From an uncultured Verrucomicrobiota bacterium (GTDB taxonomy: Bacteria; Verrucomicrobiota; Verrucomicrobiia; Opitutales; Opitutaceae), in assembly GCA_903869675.1 (NCBI GenBank), contig CAIQAB010000015.1:1-64000 (forward strand): DNA of 64,000 nucleotides, given 5' to 3'. Shown piece by piece: positions 51,274 to 61,117 of this stretch; the first letter of the stretch is position 1, and each line of letters starts with the position of its first letter. The notes under the pieces are model-generated. The model had not been told where the DNA came from. It did no database searches and was given only the letters and a program-made list of their open reading frames with translations. Made by a program: the position numbers and the translations under genes.

Positions 51274-52338
51274 TTAGCGATAAAGGGTGAACTTTTTCGG
51301 ATCGAAGGCTTCACGCACGGCCTCGCCGACGAAGGTAACGAGGATGAGGACGAGCGTCATGGCGGAGAAGGCCGAGAGCACGATCCAGGGGGCGAGGGTG
51401 AGGTTCTTGGTGCCTTGGCTGAGCAACTCTCCCCAGCTCGGGGTGGGCACGGGCAGGCCGAAGCCGAGGAAATCCAGCGCGGTGAGCGAGCCGATGGCGC
51501 CGGCCACGGTGAAGGGGATGAAGGTCACGAGGGTGGCGGCGGTGTTGGGCAGGATGTGCCGCAGGATGATGCGGGCGTCCCCCGCGCCCAGCACACGGGC
51601 GGCGGCGGCGTAGTCGCGGGCCTTCTCCTTGTAGGTCTCGGTGCGCATATAATAGGTCAGGCCCATCCAGCCAAAGGCGACGTTGATGGCCACGAGCCAG
51701 CCGAGCCCGGGCTTGATCAGGGCGGCGACGATGATCACGACGTAGAGGAAAGGGATGTTTGACCACACCTCGATCACACGCTGCACCAGCAGGTCGAAGA
51801 CGCCTCCGTAGTAGCCCATGGCGCAGCCCAAGAGCACGCCGAGGCCGTAGACCCCGGCGACAAACCAGACGGAGAATATCAAGGCGTGGCGAAAGCCGTA
51901 GACCAGACGGGCGAGGATATCCCTGTTTTGCGTATCGGTGCCGAGAAAATGGCGGCGGGCAAAATCGGGCGGACGGGGTTTGAAGAACTGATCCGGGTAG
52001 CAGTTCTCGATCGGGTCATAAGGCACTAAAGGCAGCAGGACAAAATCGCCGCGGGCGCAGGCGGCGGGATCGGATTTTAGGCGGGTGTGGAGGTCTCGGT
52101 AATTCGTCTCCCAGTCGTAATCCAGGTCGAAGGTCCGGCCGGGCAGGATGCCGCCGTAGCTCGGAAAAAACCACTGGCCTTCGCGGCGGACGACGAGCGC
52201 GCGCTGGCTGATAAACAGCTCCGCCACGCAGGCAAAAACCACCAGTCCGGCCAGCATGATAAACGACCAGTAGCCGCGCCGCAGCGAGCGGAAGCGCCGG
52301 AGCTTTTTACGGGTGAGTGGATCGAGCCGGAGGGGCAT
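51274..52338 (-). CDS. Peptide ABC importer permease (YejE-like)
   Basis: This 354-residue inner-membrane permease has the DppC/OppC fold with six helices. The N-terminal part RLDPLTRKKLRRFRSLRRGYW and a long periplasmic loop (LPGRTFDLDYDWETNYRD, then LVPYDPIENCYPDQFFKPRPP) are characteristic of YejE. The EAA-type coupling helix is ARVLGAGDARIILRHILPN. It pairs with the YejB-like protein. Known YejABEF systems import oligopeptides and the antibiotic microcin C. Confidence 0.92.
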   Translation of the reverse strand: MPLRLDPLTRKKLRRFRSLRRGYWSFIMLAGLVVFACVAELFISQRALVVRREGQWFFPSYGGILPGRTFDLDYDWETNYRDLHTRLKSDPAACARGDFVLLPLVPYDPIENCYPDQFFKPRPPDFARRHFLGTDTQNRDILARLVYGFRHALIFSVWFVAGVYGLGVLLGCAMGYYGGVFDLLVQRVIEVWSNIPFLYVVIIVAALIKPGLGWLVAINVAFGWMGLTYYMRTETYKEKARDYAAAARVLGAGDARIILRHILPNTAATLVTFIPFTVAGAIGSLTALDFLGFGLPVPTPSWGELLSQGTKNLTLAPWIVLSAFSAMTLVLILVTFVGEAVREAFDPKKFTLYR

Positions 52339-52340
52339 GG

Positions 52341-52380
52341 GACGGAAAACGCGGAAACGTGGAAGACGGAAACGCGGAAA
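52341..52380. repeat. Short direct repeat in the yejB/yejE spacer
   Basis: GACGGAAAACGCGGAAA (52341-52357) and GACGGAAACGCGGAAA (52365-52380) are near-identical 16-17 bp units seven bases apart, in the 61-bp spacer before the YejE-like gene. Confidence 0.5.
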
Positions 52381-52399
52381 GCGGAGATTTTTTAATGAC

Positions 52400-53413
52400 T
52401 CAGTTGAAACGGATGCGGGGGTCGAGGGCGGCGACGAGCAGATCGGAGATCAGGTTACCCACCAGCAGCAGTCCTGAAGACAGGAGCAGGATGCCGAGCA
52501 CGACCGGGTAGTCGCGATCGACGAGCGACTTGAAGCCCAGCAAGCCCATGCCGTCGATGTCGAAGACCACCTCGATCAGGAATGAGCCGGTCAGCACGAG
52601 CCCGATATTTTGGCCAAAGGTGGTGGCCAGAGGGATGAGCGAATTGCGCAGGGCGTGGCGGAAGATGGCGGCGCGGAAGGGCACGCCTTTGGCGATGGCA
52701 GTGCGCATGTAATCGGCGGCGAGGTTATCCATCAGGTGGTTCTTCATCAGCAGGGTGGTGAAGGCGAAAGACCCTACGAGGTAGGCGGATAGCGGCAGGA
52801 CCGTATGGCGGGTGAGGTCGAGGGCCTTGGCGCCGAGGCTGAGGGAAGCAAAGTCATCGCTCACGAAACCGCCGAGCGGGAACCATTCCAAACGGGCGGA
52901 GAAAACGAAAAGCAGGAGGCTTCCCAGCACGTAGCCCGGCACAGCGTAGCCGGCGAAAACCACCACCGAGGTGATGTTATCGAGAGGGGTGCGATGACGC
53001 ACGGCCTTGAGCACGCCGAGGGGCAGACAGATGGCGTAGGTCAGGATGGTCGAAAGCAGGCCGTAGTAGATTGAGATGGGGAATTTTGACGCGATGATGG
53101 TCCAGACCGGTTGGTGGTAGATGTAGGATGAACCGAGATCGCCGCGGACGACTTTTCCCAGCCAGGCCGCGTAGGCGGCGGGCCAGGGTTTATCGAAGCC
53201 GTAGAAGCGCTCGAGTTGTTTGATCTGGTCGGCGGAGAGGGCGGTGTTGGCCCCGACGCCGGCGCGCGCGCCGGTATCAGCCTGGCGGGCGGCGGCGAGG
53301 GCTCGTTCGACGGGTCCGCCCGGAACGAGGCGGGTAAGGAAAAAGACGATCAAGGTGATCCCCAGAAGGGTAGGGGGGATCAGGAGGAAACGACGGAGAA
53401 AGTAGTCCCGCAT
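52400..53413 (-). CDS. Peptide ABC importer permease (YejB-like)
   Basis: This 337-residue permease of the DppB/OppB family has six helices and the coupling-helix region TAIAKGVPFRAAIFRHALRN. The N-terminus RDYFLRRFLLIPPTLLGITL and the loop with QIKQLERFYGFDKPWPAAY fit YejB. It is the first gene of the five-gene minus-strand importer operon (permease, permease, binding protein, ATPase, ATPase). Confidence 0.93.
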   Translation of the reverse strand: MRDYFLRRFLLIPPTLLGITLIVFFLTRLVPGGPVERALAAARQADTGARAGVGANTALSADQIKQLERFYGFDKPWPAAYAAWLGKVVRGDLGSSYIYHQPVWTIIASKFPISIYYGLLSTILTYAICLPLGVLKAVRHRTPLDNITSVVVFAGYAVPGYVLGSLLLFVFSARLEWFPLGGFVSDDFASLSLGAKALDLTRHTVLPLSAYLVGSFAFTTLLMKNHLMDNLAADYMRTAIAKGVPFRAAIFRHALRNSLIPLATTFGQNIGLVLTGSFLIEVVFDIDGMGLLGFKSLVDRDYPVVLGILLLSSGLLLVGNLISDLLVAALDPRIRFN

Positions 53414-53531
53414 GAGGAATCGGCGGCCGGAGCCGAAAGCCAGCTTGCGTTAGTCCAGCGTCGGGGGACAGCGAGAAATCAGCCCGGCGCCGGGGAAACC
53501 TGACTAATCGTCGGTAGACCCCGAGGGGGGA

Positions 53532-56500
53532 TCAGCCGACCCAGGTCCGCGCGTTTTGAAAGAGGCGGAGCCAGGGGGCCTCGTCGCGGTCGCGCCAGGC
53601 GGGTGGAGCCCAGCTCTGCTGGACGACGCGGAAAACCCGCTCGGGATGCGGCATCAGGATAGTCACGCGACCGGTCGTGGTGGTCAGCGCGGTGATACCG
53701 AAGGGACTGCCGTTGGGATTGAGCGGGTAGTGCTCGGTCGGCCGGTGGTGGTTGTCCACAAACCGTGCGGAGACCAGACCAGAGGTGTTGCACGCGGCGG
53801 CGGCTTCCGGGGACGCGAACTCGGTAAAGCCTTCGCCGTGGGCGATGGCGACGGGGAGCACGCTGCCTTCCATGCCGGCGAAGAGCAGGCTGGGGGATTT
53901 CTCGATGCGTAGCGAGGCGACGCGGGCCTCGAAGCGTTCGGACTGGTTTTGCACGAAGCGCGGCCAATGAGTGGCACCGGGGATGATGCTGTGGAGGTTG
54001 CTCATCATTTGGCAGCCGTTGCACACGCCGAGGGCGAAGGTGTCTTCCCGGGCGAAGAAGGCGGAGAACTCATCGCGGGCGCGGGAGTTGAAGAGGATGC
54101 TCTTGGCCCAGCCTTCGCCGGCCCCGAGGACGTCTCCGTAGGAAAAGCCGCCGCAGGCGGCGAGGCCCCGGAAATCGCGCAGGCTGACGCGTCCGGACAG
54201 GATATCCGTCATGTGGACGTCGATGGCTTTGAAACCGGCCCGGTCGAAGGCGGCGGCCATCTCGATCTCCCCGTTCACGCCTTGTTCGCGGAGGATGGCG
54301 ACCGGGGGTTTCGCTCCGGAAGGACCACTCCCCTTTGACCGATGCCCAAGGGACGGGGCCGAGTAGTCAAACGTGACTTTCGGGCTGAGGCCCGGGTTGG
54401 CCGGGTCGAGGCGCAGGGCGTGTTCCTCGGCGGCGCAGGCGGGATTGTCGCGCAGCGTCGCCATGCGGCGGGTGACGTCGCTCCAACTATCGCGCAGGGC
54501 TGGCAGCGGAGCTGTGAAGAGCGGGGCGGTCTCGCCTGCGCGGGTGATGCGGAGGGTGAGGTCGGGGTTGAGTGTGCCGATGCGTGCAGTGGCCTGGCCG
54601 AGGCCGTGGGTGGCGAGGGTGGCGAGCACGGCGGCGAGATCGGTGTCGCGGACTTGCACGATTGCGCCGAGCTCCTCGGCAAAGAGGGCGGCGAAAGGGT
54701 CGGTCGAGGCGGGCAAGTCGAGCGTGACACCCACATGTCCGGCGAATGCCATCTCAACGGCGGTAACGAGCAGGCCGCCGTCGCTGCGGTCGTGGTAGGC
54801 CAGGAGTTTCCCTTCGCGGCCGAGTTGTTGGAGGGCGTCCCAAAAAGCCTTCAGATCGGCAGGGGAATCCACGTCGGCGGGGGCTTGGCCGGTCTGGTTG
54901 ACGACTTGGGCGAGGATGGAGCCGCCGAGGCGGTTCTGGCCGCGACCGAGGTCGATGGCCAGCAGTGTGGTCGGGCCGGCGTCGGGGATGAGTTGCGGCG
55001 TGAGCGACTGGCGGATGTCGGCGACGGGGGCGAAGGCGGAAATGATCAGCGAGGTCGGGGCGGTCACGCGTTTGGCCGCGCCGGTGGCGGGGTCGTTCCA
55101 GACGGTGGACATGCTCATGCTGTCCTTGCCCACGGGGATGGTGATGCCGAGGGCGGGGCACAGCTCCATGCCGACGGCCTGCACGGCGGCGTAGAGATCG
55201 GCGCCGTCGCCAGGCACGGAGGGGGCGGCCATCCAGTTGGCGGACAGGTTAACCTTGCCCAGATCGCCGATCTGGGCGGCGGCGAGATTGGTCAGGGCTT
55301 CACCCACGGCGAGGCGGGCGGAGGCGGAGGCGGAATTGACTGCGACGGGCGTGCGTTCGCCCATGGACATGGCCTCGCCCGTGTAGGCATCGTAGGCGGC
55401 GGCGGTGACGGCGCAATCGGCCACGGGCACCTGCCAGGGGCCGACCATCTGGTCGCGGCAGATCAGGCCGGTCACGGTGCGGTCGCCGATGGAGATCAGG
55501 AAGGTCTTATCCGCGACGGCGGGGTGGCGCAGCACGCGGTCGACCGCCTCGGCGAGGGTAATGCCGGCGAGGGCGAGCGGGGCGAGCGGCCGGGCGAGGG
55601 TCCGATCGGTGCGGTGCATGCGGGGTGGTTTGCCCAGCAACACATCGAGGGGGAGATCGATGGGGCGATTGCCGAAATGGGGATCGTCGAGGACGAGGCG
55701 TTTTTCGGCGGTGGCCTCCCCGACGACGGCGAAGGGGCAGCGTTCGCGCTCGCAAAAGGCGGCGAAGGTGGCGAGGCGGGCGGCGGGCACGGCGAGGACG
55801 TAGCGCTCCTGCGATTCGTTGCACCAGATGGCCAGCGGGGACATGCCGGGCTCGTCGTTGGGCAGGGCGCGGAGGTTGAAGCGCCCGCCGCGGCCGCCGT
55901 CGTTGACCAGTTCGGGCAGGGCGTTGGAGACGCCGCCGGCGCCGACGTCGTGGATGAAGGAAATCGGGTTGTCATCGCCGAGGGCCCAGCAGCGGTCGAT
56001 GACCTCCTGGCAACGGCGTTCCATCTCGGCGTTGTCACGTTGGACGGAGGCGAAGTCGAGGTCTTCGGCCCCGGAACCACTGGTCATGGAAGAGGCCGCG
56101 CCGCCGCCGAGGCCGATCAGCATGCAGGGCCCGCCGAGGACGATGAGTTGGTCGCCGGGGTGGATCTCACACTTCTGGATATGGCCTTCGCGGATATTAC
56201 CGAGGCCGCCCGCCAGCATGATTGGCTTGTGGTAGCCGCGCAGCTCGGTGACGGAGGAGGAGTTGGTGGCAGTCGGAACCTCGGCCTCGTAAGTGCGGAA
56301 ATAACCGTTGATGGCGGGGCGGCCGAACTCGTTGTTGAAGGCGGCGGCGCCGAGCGGGCCGTCGAGCATGATATCGAGTGCGGAGACGATGCGGCCGGGT
56401 TTGCCGTGGTCGGTTTCCCAGGGCTGGACGGCGCCGGGCAGGTGGAGATTGGAGACGGTGAAACCGGTCAGTCCGGCCTTCGGTTTAGAGCCGCGACCGG

Positions 56501-57479
56501 TGGCGCCCTCGTCGCGGATTTCCCCACCCGAGCCGGTGGCGGCGCCGGCGAAGGGAGAGATGGCGGTGGGATGGTTGTGCGTCTCTACCTTGCACAGGAG
56601 GTGGACCGGTTCGGCGTGGGCGGCGTATTCGCCGCTCGCGGGATCGGCCCAGAAGCGGCCTGCGATAGTCCCGGCGAGCACCGCGGCGTTGTCCTTGTAG
56701 GCGGAAAGGATGCCCTCGGGGTGCAGCGTGTAAGTGTTCTTGATCATCTGGAACAGCGAGCGGTCGCGGGCGGCGCCGTCGATGGACCAGGTGGCGTTAA
56801 AGATCTTGTGGCGGCAGTGCTCGGAGTTGGCTTGGGCGAACATCATCAACTCGATATCGTTCGGGTCGCGGCCGAGGGTGGTGAAGGCGTTGACCAGGTA
56901 GTCGATCTCGTCGTCGGCGAGGGCGAGACCGAGTTCGGTGTTGGCGGCGACGAGGGCGGCGCGGCCCCGGGTGAGGACGGGGATGGCGGCCAGCGGAGCG
57001 GGGCTGGCGTGGTGGAACAGCGTGGAGCAGGCCTCGAGCGAGTCGAAGACCACCTGAGTCATGCGGTCATGCAGCTTGTTTTTAAGCAATGCATGGTCGG
57101 TAGCGGCTAGTGGTTGGCTGGAGTTAAAATCGAGCGTAAACTCAATCACGCGTTCGATCCGGCGGACGTTGGTGAGGCCGCAGAGGTGGGCGATATCGGT
57201 GGCCTTGGAAGACCAGGGGGAGATGGTGCCGATGCGGGGGGCGACAACTTGGACGAGACCGGTGACGGTGGGAAGGGGGCGGCGGGGACCGTAGGTGAGG
57301 AGCTTTTCCAGCACCGCCTGGCTCGCGGGGGACAGGGCCTTGGCGCCGGCGACCAGTTCAACCAGATGCGTGAAGCGGGCGGCAAGGGCCCTGACCGGGA
57401 GGCCGGCGGCGGCGAGCTCGGTGCGAAGTTTTTCCAGGCGAAACGGAGAGAGGGCGGAGGAACCGCGGAGGATCAGCAT
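53532..57479 (-). CDS. purL: Phosphoribosylformylglycinamidine synthase, single chain
   Basis: This 1315-residue large-form FGAM synthase has the linker and two AIR-synthetase-like halves first ([20 protein letters not shown] early on). The glutamine amidotransferase domain forms the last 270 residues or so, with Cys in GVCNGCQMM and the His/Glu in PHPERVFR. It makes FGAM from FGAR, glutamine and ATP in purine synthesis. The ATG at 57479 matches the usual [15 protein letters not shown] start; an upstream TTG is really part of the candidate promoter. It is divergent from purF. Confidence 0.96.
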   Translation of the reverse strand: MLILRGSSALSPFRLEKLRTELAAAGLPVRALAARFTHLVELVAGAKALSPASQAVLEKLLTYGPRRPLPTVTGLVQVVAPRIGTISPWSSKATDIAHLCGLTNVRRIERVIEFTLDFNSSQPLAATDHALLKNKLHDRMTQVVFDSLEACSTLFHHASPAPLAAIPVLTRGRAALVAANTELGLALADDEIDYLVNAFTTLGRDPNDIELMMFAQANSEHCRHKIFNATWSIDGAARDRSLFQMIKNTYTLHPEGILSAYKDNAAVLAGTIAGRFWADPASGEYAAHAEPVHLLCKVETHNHPTAISPFAGAATGSGGEIRDEGATGRGSKPKAGLTGFTVSNLHLPGAVQPWETDHGKPGRIVSALDIMLDGPLGAAAFNNEFGRPAINGYFRTYEAEVPTATNSSSVTELRGYHKPIMLAGGLGNIREGHIQKCEIHPGDQLIVLGGPCMLIGLGGGAASSMTSGSGAEDLDFASVQRDNAEMERRCQEVIDRCWALGDDNPISFIHDVGAGGVSNALPELVNDGGRGGRFNLRALPNDEPGMSPLAIWCNESQERYVLAVPAARLATFAAFCERERCPFAVVGEATAEKRLVLDDPHFGNRPIDLPLDVLLGKPPRMHRTDRTLARPLAPLALAGITLAEAVDRVLRHPAVADKTFLISIGDRTVTGLICRDQMVGPWQVPVADCAVTAAAYDAYTGEAMSMGERTPVAVNSASASARLAVGEALTNLAAAQIGDLGKVNLSANWMAAPSVPGDGADLYAAVQAVGMELCPALGITIPVGKDSMSMSTVWNDPATGAAKRVTAPTSLIISAFAPVADIRQSLTPQLIPDAGPTTLLAIDLGRGQNRLGGSILAQVVNQTGQAPADVDSPADLKAFWDALQQLGREGKLLAYHDRSDGGLLVTAVEMAFAGHVGVTLDLPASTDPFAALFAEELGAIVQVRDTDLAAVLATLATHGLGQATARIGTLNPDLTLRITRAGETAPLFTAPLPALRDSWSDVTRRMATLRDNPACAAEEHALRLDPANPGLSPKVTFDYSAPSLGHRSKGSGPSGAKPPVAILREQGVNGEIEMAAAFDRAGFKAIDVHMTDILSGRVSLRDFRGLAACGGFSYGDVLGAGEGWAKSILFNSRARDEFSAFFAREDTFALGVCNGCQMMSNLHSIIPGATHWPRFVQNQSERFEARVASLRIEKSPSLLFAGMEGSVLPVAIAHGEGFTEFASPEAAAACNTSGLVSARFVDNHHRPTEHYPLNPNGSPFGITALTTTTGRVTILMPHPERVFRVVQQSWAPPAWRDRDEAPWLRLFQNARTWVG

Positions 57480-57518
57480 GGTCGGAAAGGGGCGGATGCT
57501 TTGGAAGAGCGCGGGTGC

Positions 57519-57524
57519 GGTCAA
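57519..57524 (-). promoter_or_regulatory. Candidate -35 element for purL
   Basis: TTGACC on the minus strand lies 45 bases before the purL ATG. The -10 at 17 bases (AAGCAT) is only fair. Confidence 0.3.
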
Positions 57525-57576
57525 GGGGCGTGGCGCTAATTTGAGTGCCGAGGGTTTAAATCAGCCTAAAAAGCCA

Positions 57577-57607
57577 TTGACCGGCGCGGGCTTCCGAACG
57601 GTATGAA
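57577..57607 (+). promoter_or_regulatory. Candidate promoter for purF
   Basis: TTGACC (57577-57582) and TATGAA (57602-57607) are 19 bases apart. The preceding AAAAAGCC is shared with the rpsU candidate. The leader to purF would be about 125 bases; it shows no recognised riboswitch. Confidence 0.4.
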
Positions 57608-57739
57608 ACGTTTTTAATGCCGTGAGAGTTTCTCCGATTGCCAGCCCGAGGCAGAAGCAACCCCAGCCCGCAAGCGGTTCGGGGCAGGTCGGGCCGGGCC
57701 ATGCGGTGAAATTGTCCCGCCCACACGTTTTCGTCCTCC

Positions 57740-59650
57740 ATGTCTGATAAAATCACCCACGAATGCGGCATTGCGCTGGTCCGGCTTCTGAAGCCCCTTT
57801 CTCATTATCAGGAGAAATACGGGACGCCGCTTTGGGGCTTTGAAAAGTTGTTTCTGCTCATGGAGAAGCAGCATAACCGTGGCCAGGATGGCGCTGGGGT
57901 GGCCTGCGTGAAGCTGGATACTCCGGCGGGTGATCCCTACATGTTCCGAGAACGGTGCGTGAAAGCCAACCCACTCGATCGTATATTCAAGACGCTGCTT
58001 GCCCAATACGACGAAAAGAAAGCGGCCGGGGAAATTCATCCGGAGTTCGCTCATACGGTGAAAAAGCACTTCGACTTCGGTGGCGAGTTGCTGGTGGGCC
58101 ACTTACGCTACGGCACTTCGGGCGGTTACAACATCTCCTCCTGCCATCCCTATTTCCGGCGCTCGCCTTGGCCGACCCGCAACCTCGCGCTTTGCGGCAA
58201 CTTCAACATGACCAACACCGACGAGCTGAACCAATCGCTTATCGGAATGGGGCAGCATCCGATTTTCGCCACCGATACGCAGGCCTTGCTGGAGAAAATC
58301 GGCTTCTTCCTGGATGAGGAACATGAGGAGATTTATCGCGAACTGCGGGTCCAAGGCTTGAAGGGGGAGGAGATATCCCGGCTCATCAGCGAACGCCTCG
58401 ATCTGGGGCGGGTGATCACCCGTTCGGCGGCAAAGTGGGATGGGGGCTACACTTTGTGCGGCTTGATCGGCAACGGCGACGCCTTCGTGGCTCGCGATCC
58501 GGCCGGCATCCGCCCGGCGTTTTATTTCCAGAATGCCGAGGTGATCGCTTTCGCCTCGGAGCGCGCTCCGCTGCAAACCATTTTTGACCTTTCCGTCGCT
58601 CAGGTCCGCGAGGTTCCGCCCGGCCACGTGATGGTGATCAAACGCGACGGACGTGTCTCCGAGACCCAATTCACCGCCCCGCTCCCGCGCGCCTCGTGTT
58701 CTTTCGAGCGCATCTACTTCTCTCGCGGCAACGACCTCGATATTTACCGGGAGCGCAAGGCTCTCGGCGGACGTCTCGCCGATCAGGTGGTCAAGGCCAT
58801 CGGCGGCGACTGGGGCCGCACGGTCTTCAGCTTTATCCCAAATACCGCCGAGGTCGCCTGGTTTGGTCTCATGCACGCCCTCCGGGAAAAACGCCGCGCC
58901 GAGGTGAAGCGCGAAATCCTGGCGGCCTGTGCGCGTGGCGACTTAACCGAGGCGCTGCTGGACGAGCTCATCCTGCGCAACTGGCCGCGCGGCGAGAAAG
59001 TCGTCTCCAAGGATATCAAATTACGCACTTTCATCGGGCAAGAATCGATGCGTAACCACTTGGCCAGTCATATTTACGACATCAGCTATGGTTCGGTGCA
59101 GCCGGGGGATAATCTCGTCTGCGTGGACGACTCCATCGTCCGCGGCACGACCTTGCGGAAATCCATTCTGCGCATCCTCACCCGACTTCAACCGCGCAAG
59201 ATCGTGATCGTCTCCACCGCGCCGCAGATTCGTTACCCGGATTGCTACGGCATCGACATGTCGCAACTCGGCAAGTTCATCGCCTTTGAGGCGGCAGTCA
59301 CGCTGCTCAAGGAGCGCGGGCGGACCGACCTGATGCGCGAGGTTTACGAGAACTGCCGCGAGGCCGTCGCCAAGGGGGAGTCGATTAACTACGTGCAAGG
59401 TCTTTACGCCCCGTTCAGCCTGGAGGAGATCTCCGCCAGGATCGCCGAGTTCGTGCGCCCCACCGGCGTGGATTGGAACGGCGAGATTGAGGTGATTTTC
59501 CAGACGCTTGAGAATCTTCATGCCGCCTGCCCCCAGCATTCGGGCGACTGGTATTTCTCCGGCAAGTATCCCACCCGCGGCGGTTACCGGGTGGTCAACC
59601 AAGCCTATGTGAACTACTACGAAAACAGCGAGGGCCGCCGGAGCTATTGA
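57740..59650 (+). CDS. purF: Amidophosphoribosyltransferase, long form
   Basis: This 636-residue protein has a class II glutamine amidotransferase domain in which the nucleophile is Cys9 (HECGIALVR), implying removal of an eight-residue leader. GNFNMTN and RDPAGIRP are further family motifs. The PRPP loop VCVDDSIVRGTT lies near residues 459-470. It makes phosphoribosylamine from PRPP and glutamine, the committed step of purine synthesis. The usual length is 470-510; this version has extra stretches, as in some Bacteroidetes-type enzymes. It is followed by purM and is divergent from purL. The start is preceded by TTTTCGTCCTCC. Confidence 0.9.
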   Translation: MSDKITHECGIALVRLLKPLSHYQEKYGTPLWGFEKLFLLMEKQHNRGQDGAGVACVKLDTPAGDPYMFRERCVKANPLDRIFKTLLAQYDEKKAAGEIHPEFAHTVKKHFDFGGELLVGHLRYGTSGGYNISSCHPYFRRSPWPTRNLALCGNFNMTNTDELNQSLIGMGQHPIFATDTQALLEKIGFFLDEEHEEIYRELRVQGLKGEEISRLISERLDLGRVITRSAAKWDGGYTLCGLIGNGDAFVARDPAGIRPAFYFQNAEVIAFASERAPLQTIFDLSVAQVREVPPGHVMVIKRDGRVSETQFTAPLPRASCSFERIYFSRGNDLDIYRERKALGGRLADQVVKAIGGDWGRTVFSFIPNTAEVAWFGLMHALREKRRAEVKREILAACARGDLTEALLDELILRNWPRGEKVVSKDIKLRTFIGQESMRNHLASHIYDISYGSVQPGDNLVCVDDSIVRGTTLRKSILRILTRLQPRKIVIVSTAPQIRYPDCYGIDMSQLGKFIAFEAAVTLLKERGRTDLMREVYENCREAVAKGESINYVQGLYAPFSLEEISARIAEFVRPTGVDWNGEIEVIFQTLENLHAACPQHSGDWYFSGKYPTRGGYRVVNQAYVNYYENSEGRRSY

Positions 59651-59701
59651 GTCCAACGCCCTCCTTGCTTCCCACTCTCAACTTTGCCCGTCCGCCTGCC
59701 C

Positions 59702-60808
59702 ATGTCCCTCAGCTACGAATCATCCGGCGTTAATTACGACCAACTCGACGCCTTCAAGCGCGCCTGCCAAAAAGCCGCCAAGACCACTGCCCCCCTGCTC
59801 GGCCACCATGGCTACGCCGAACCGGCCAACACCCGGGGAGAGAGCTGCTACCTGATGGAGGCTGCGGACCACTTTCTCGCCCACGTGGAAGAGGGGCTGG
59901 GAACGAAGAACCTCGTTGCCGACGCCGTTTACGCCGCCACCGGAAAAAATTTCTACCGCGAGATCTCGATCGATACCGTGGCTACCATCGTAAACGATTT
60001 GGTGACCTGCGGCGCGCTGCCCATCTCGGTCGCAATGCACGCGGCCGTGGGTGAGTCGGCCTGGTTTGCCGACGCCGCCCGGATGGAGGCGCTCGTCGCT
60101 GGCTGGGCCGAGGGTTGCCGGCAAGCCGGCGCCGTCTGGGGTGGGGGCGAGACGCCGACGCTGCGCGGCATTGTGCATGCCGATGCCATCGTGCTGGCGG
60201 GTTCCGCCATCGGCAAAATCGAACCCAAGTCACAGCGCATCACGGGCGACGTCCGCGACGGCGACGCCATCGTTTTTCTCGCCAGTTCCGGGGTGCAGAC
60301 CAACGGTCTTTCGCTCTGTCGACTCATCGCTTCGCGCCTGACGCAGGGCTACCGCACGCCCATTGGCCATGGCGATCCGCGCACTTTTGGAGAGGCCCTG
60401 CTGGCGCCGTCGGTCATTTATGTTAATTTCGTGCGCGCCTGCCAGCAGGCCGGGGTGAAATTAAACTATGTTGCGCATGTCACCGGTCATGGCTGGCGCA
60501 AACTCATGCGCCTCGAAGAGCCTTTCGTTTACGAGATTCACACTCCGGGCGAGGAACCGGCTCTTTTTAAGTTCCTCCGTGAGGCCGGCCCCATCGACCT
60601 GAGCGAGGCTTACGCGACTTTCAACCAGGGTGTCGGCTTTGCCGCCTACGTCTCGCCCGCTAACCTCGCCGCTACCCTCGCCGCGGCGAGGGTCTCCGGC
60701 TACACGGCCTGGCATGCGGGCACGGTTAAGAAAGAAGGCGATCGCAAGGCGGTCACCATCCCGTCCCTCGGCCTTGCTTACGACGGGGGCACTTTGCAGG
60801 TCCGTTGA
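59702..60808 (+). CDS. purM: AIR synthase (PurM-type cyclo-ligase)
   Basis: This 368-residue PurM-fold protein has SYESSGVNYDQLDAFKRACQ at the start, ATIVNDLVTCGALP, EGCRQAGAVWGGGETPTLRG and HVTGHGWRKLMR, each aligning with blocks of FGAM cyclo-ligase. It should make AIR from FGAM with ATP. Several residues in the GGET block differ from E. coli PurM (GETAEMPG), so it belongs to a divergent subfamily. It starts 51 bases after purF and probably shares its transcript; the ATG at 59702 is favoured over one 18 bases upstream. Confidence 0.85.
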   Translation: MSLSYESSGVNYDQLDAFKRACQKAAKTTAPLLGHHGYAEPANTRGESCYLMEAADHFLAHVEEGLGTKNLVADAVYAATGKNFYREISIDTVATIVNDLVTCGALPISVAMHAAVGESAWFADAARMEALVAGWAEGCRQAGAVWGGGETPTLRGIVHADAIVLAGSAIGKIEPKSQRITGDVRDGDAIVFLASSGVQTNGLSLCRLIASRLTQGYRTPIGHGDPRTFGEALLAPSVIYVNFVRACQQAGVKLNYVAHVTGHGWRKLMRLEEPFVYEIHTPGEEPALFKFLREAGPIDLSEAYATFNQGVGFAAYVSPANLAATLAAARVSGYTAWHAGTVKKEGDRKAVTIPSLGLAYDGGTLQVR

Positions 60809-60934
60809 CCGGCCAAGACAGCCGTGGGTAAGCTTCCCCGGGGGCTTAATGGATCTGAAATTACGCTTTACAGACGGCCTCCGGAGCTGTTTTCCTGACT
60901 CTTTTCCCTCTTCAACACCTAAACTATATTTCCC

Positions 60935-61036
60935 ATGGGCAACCTGAAAAAGAAACGTCGTCTTCAGATGAATAAGCATAAGCGCAAGAAGCGCTTGAAG
61001 GCGAATCGCCACAAGAAGCGCACCTGGCAGAAGTGA
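60935..61036 (+). CDS. bS22/mS38-like small ribosomal protein (AURKAIP1/COX24 domain)
   Basis: This 33-residue gene is below most gene-finder cut-offs. It encodes [19 protein letters not shown] then [14 protein letters not shown], more than half Lys, Arg and His. It matches the AURKAIP1/COX24 family (mitochondrial mS38, mycobacterial bS22), which sits near the decoding centre of the small subunit. A TATATT lies just before the ATG and a TTGACC/TAAGCT pair about 105-130 bases upstream. A strong terminator follows, so it is a compact transcription unit. Confidence 0.85.
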   Translation: MGNLKKKRRLQMNKHKRKKRLKANRHKKRTWQK

Positions 61037-61090
61037 GTTGGCTCCGCTCGGGGCAGGCTTCACCCCGATTCAATCAGTTTTTTGTTTTTA

Positions 61091-61117
61091 ACCGCCGATT
61101 ATCCGGCGGTTTTTTTT
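61091..61117 (+). terminator. Rho-independent terminator after the bS22-like gene
   Basis: ACCGCCG (61091-61097) pairs with CGGCGGT (61104-61110) and is followed by T8. It ends the bS22-like transcript. Confidence 0.9.

Noticed and set aside
49683-51290. A 535-codon plus-strand frame opposite the peptide-binding protein
   Set aside because: Gly/Val/Ala/Glu-rich low complexity typical of antisense to a GC-rich gene, with no start signal or motif.
54342-57110. A 922-codon open frame on the plus strand opposite purL
   Set aside because: It is an antisense shadow of GC-rich purL. Its composition is Gly/Ala/Glu-biased with no domain, and purL has clear motifs throughout.
60829-60848. Hairpin TAAGC...GCTTA after purM as a terminator
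   Set aside because: The stem needs two G-U pairs and has no U-run; it may instead include a -10 element for the bS22-like gene.
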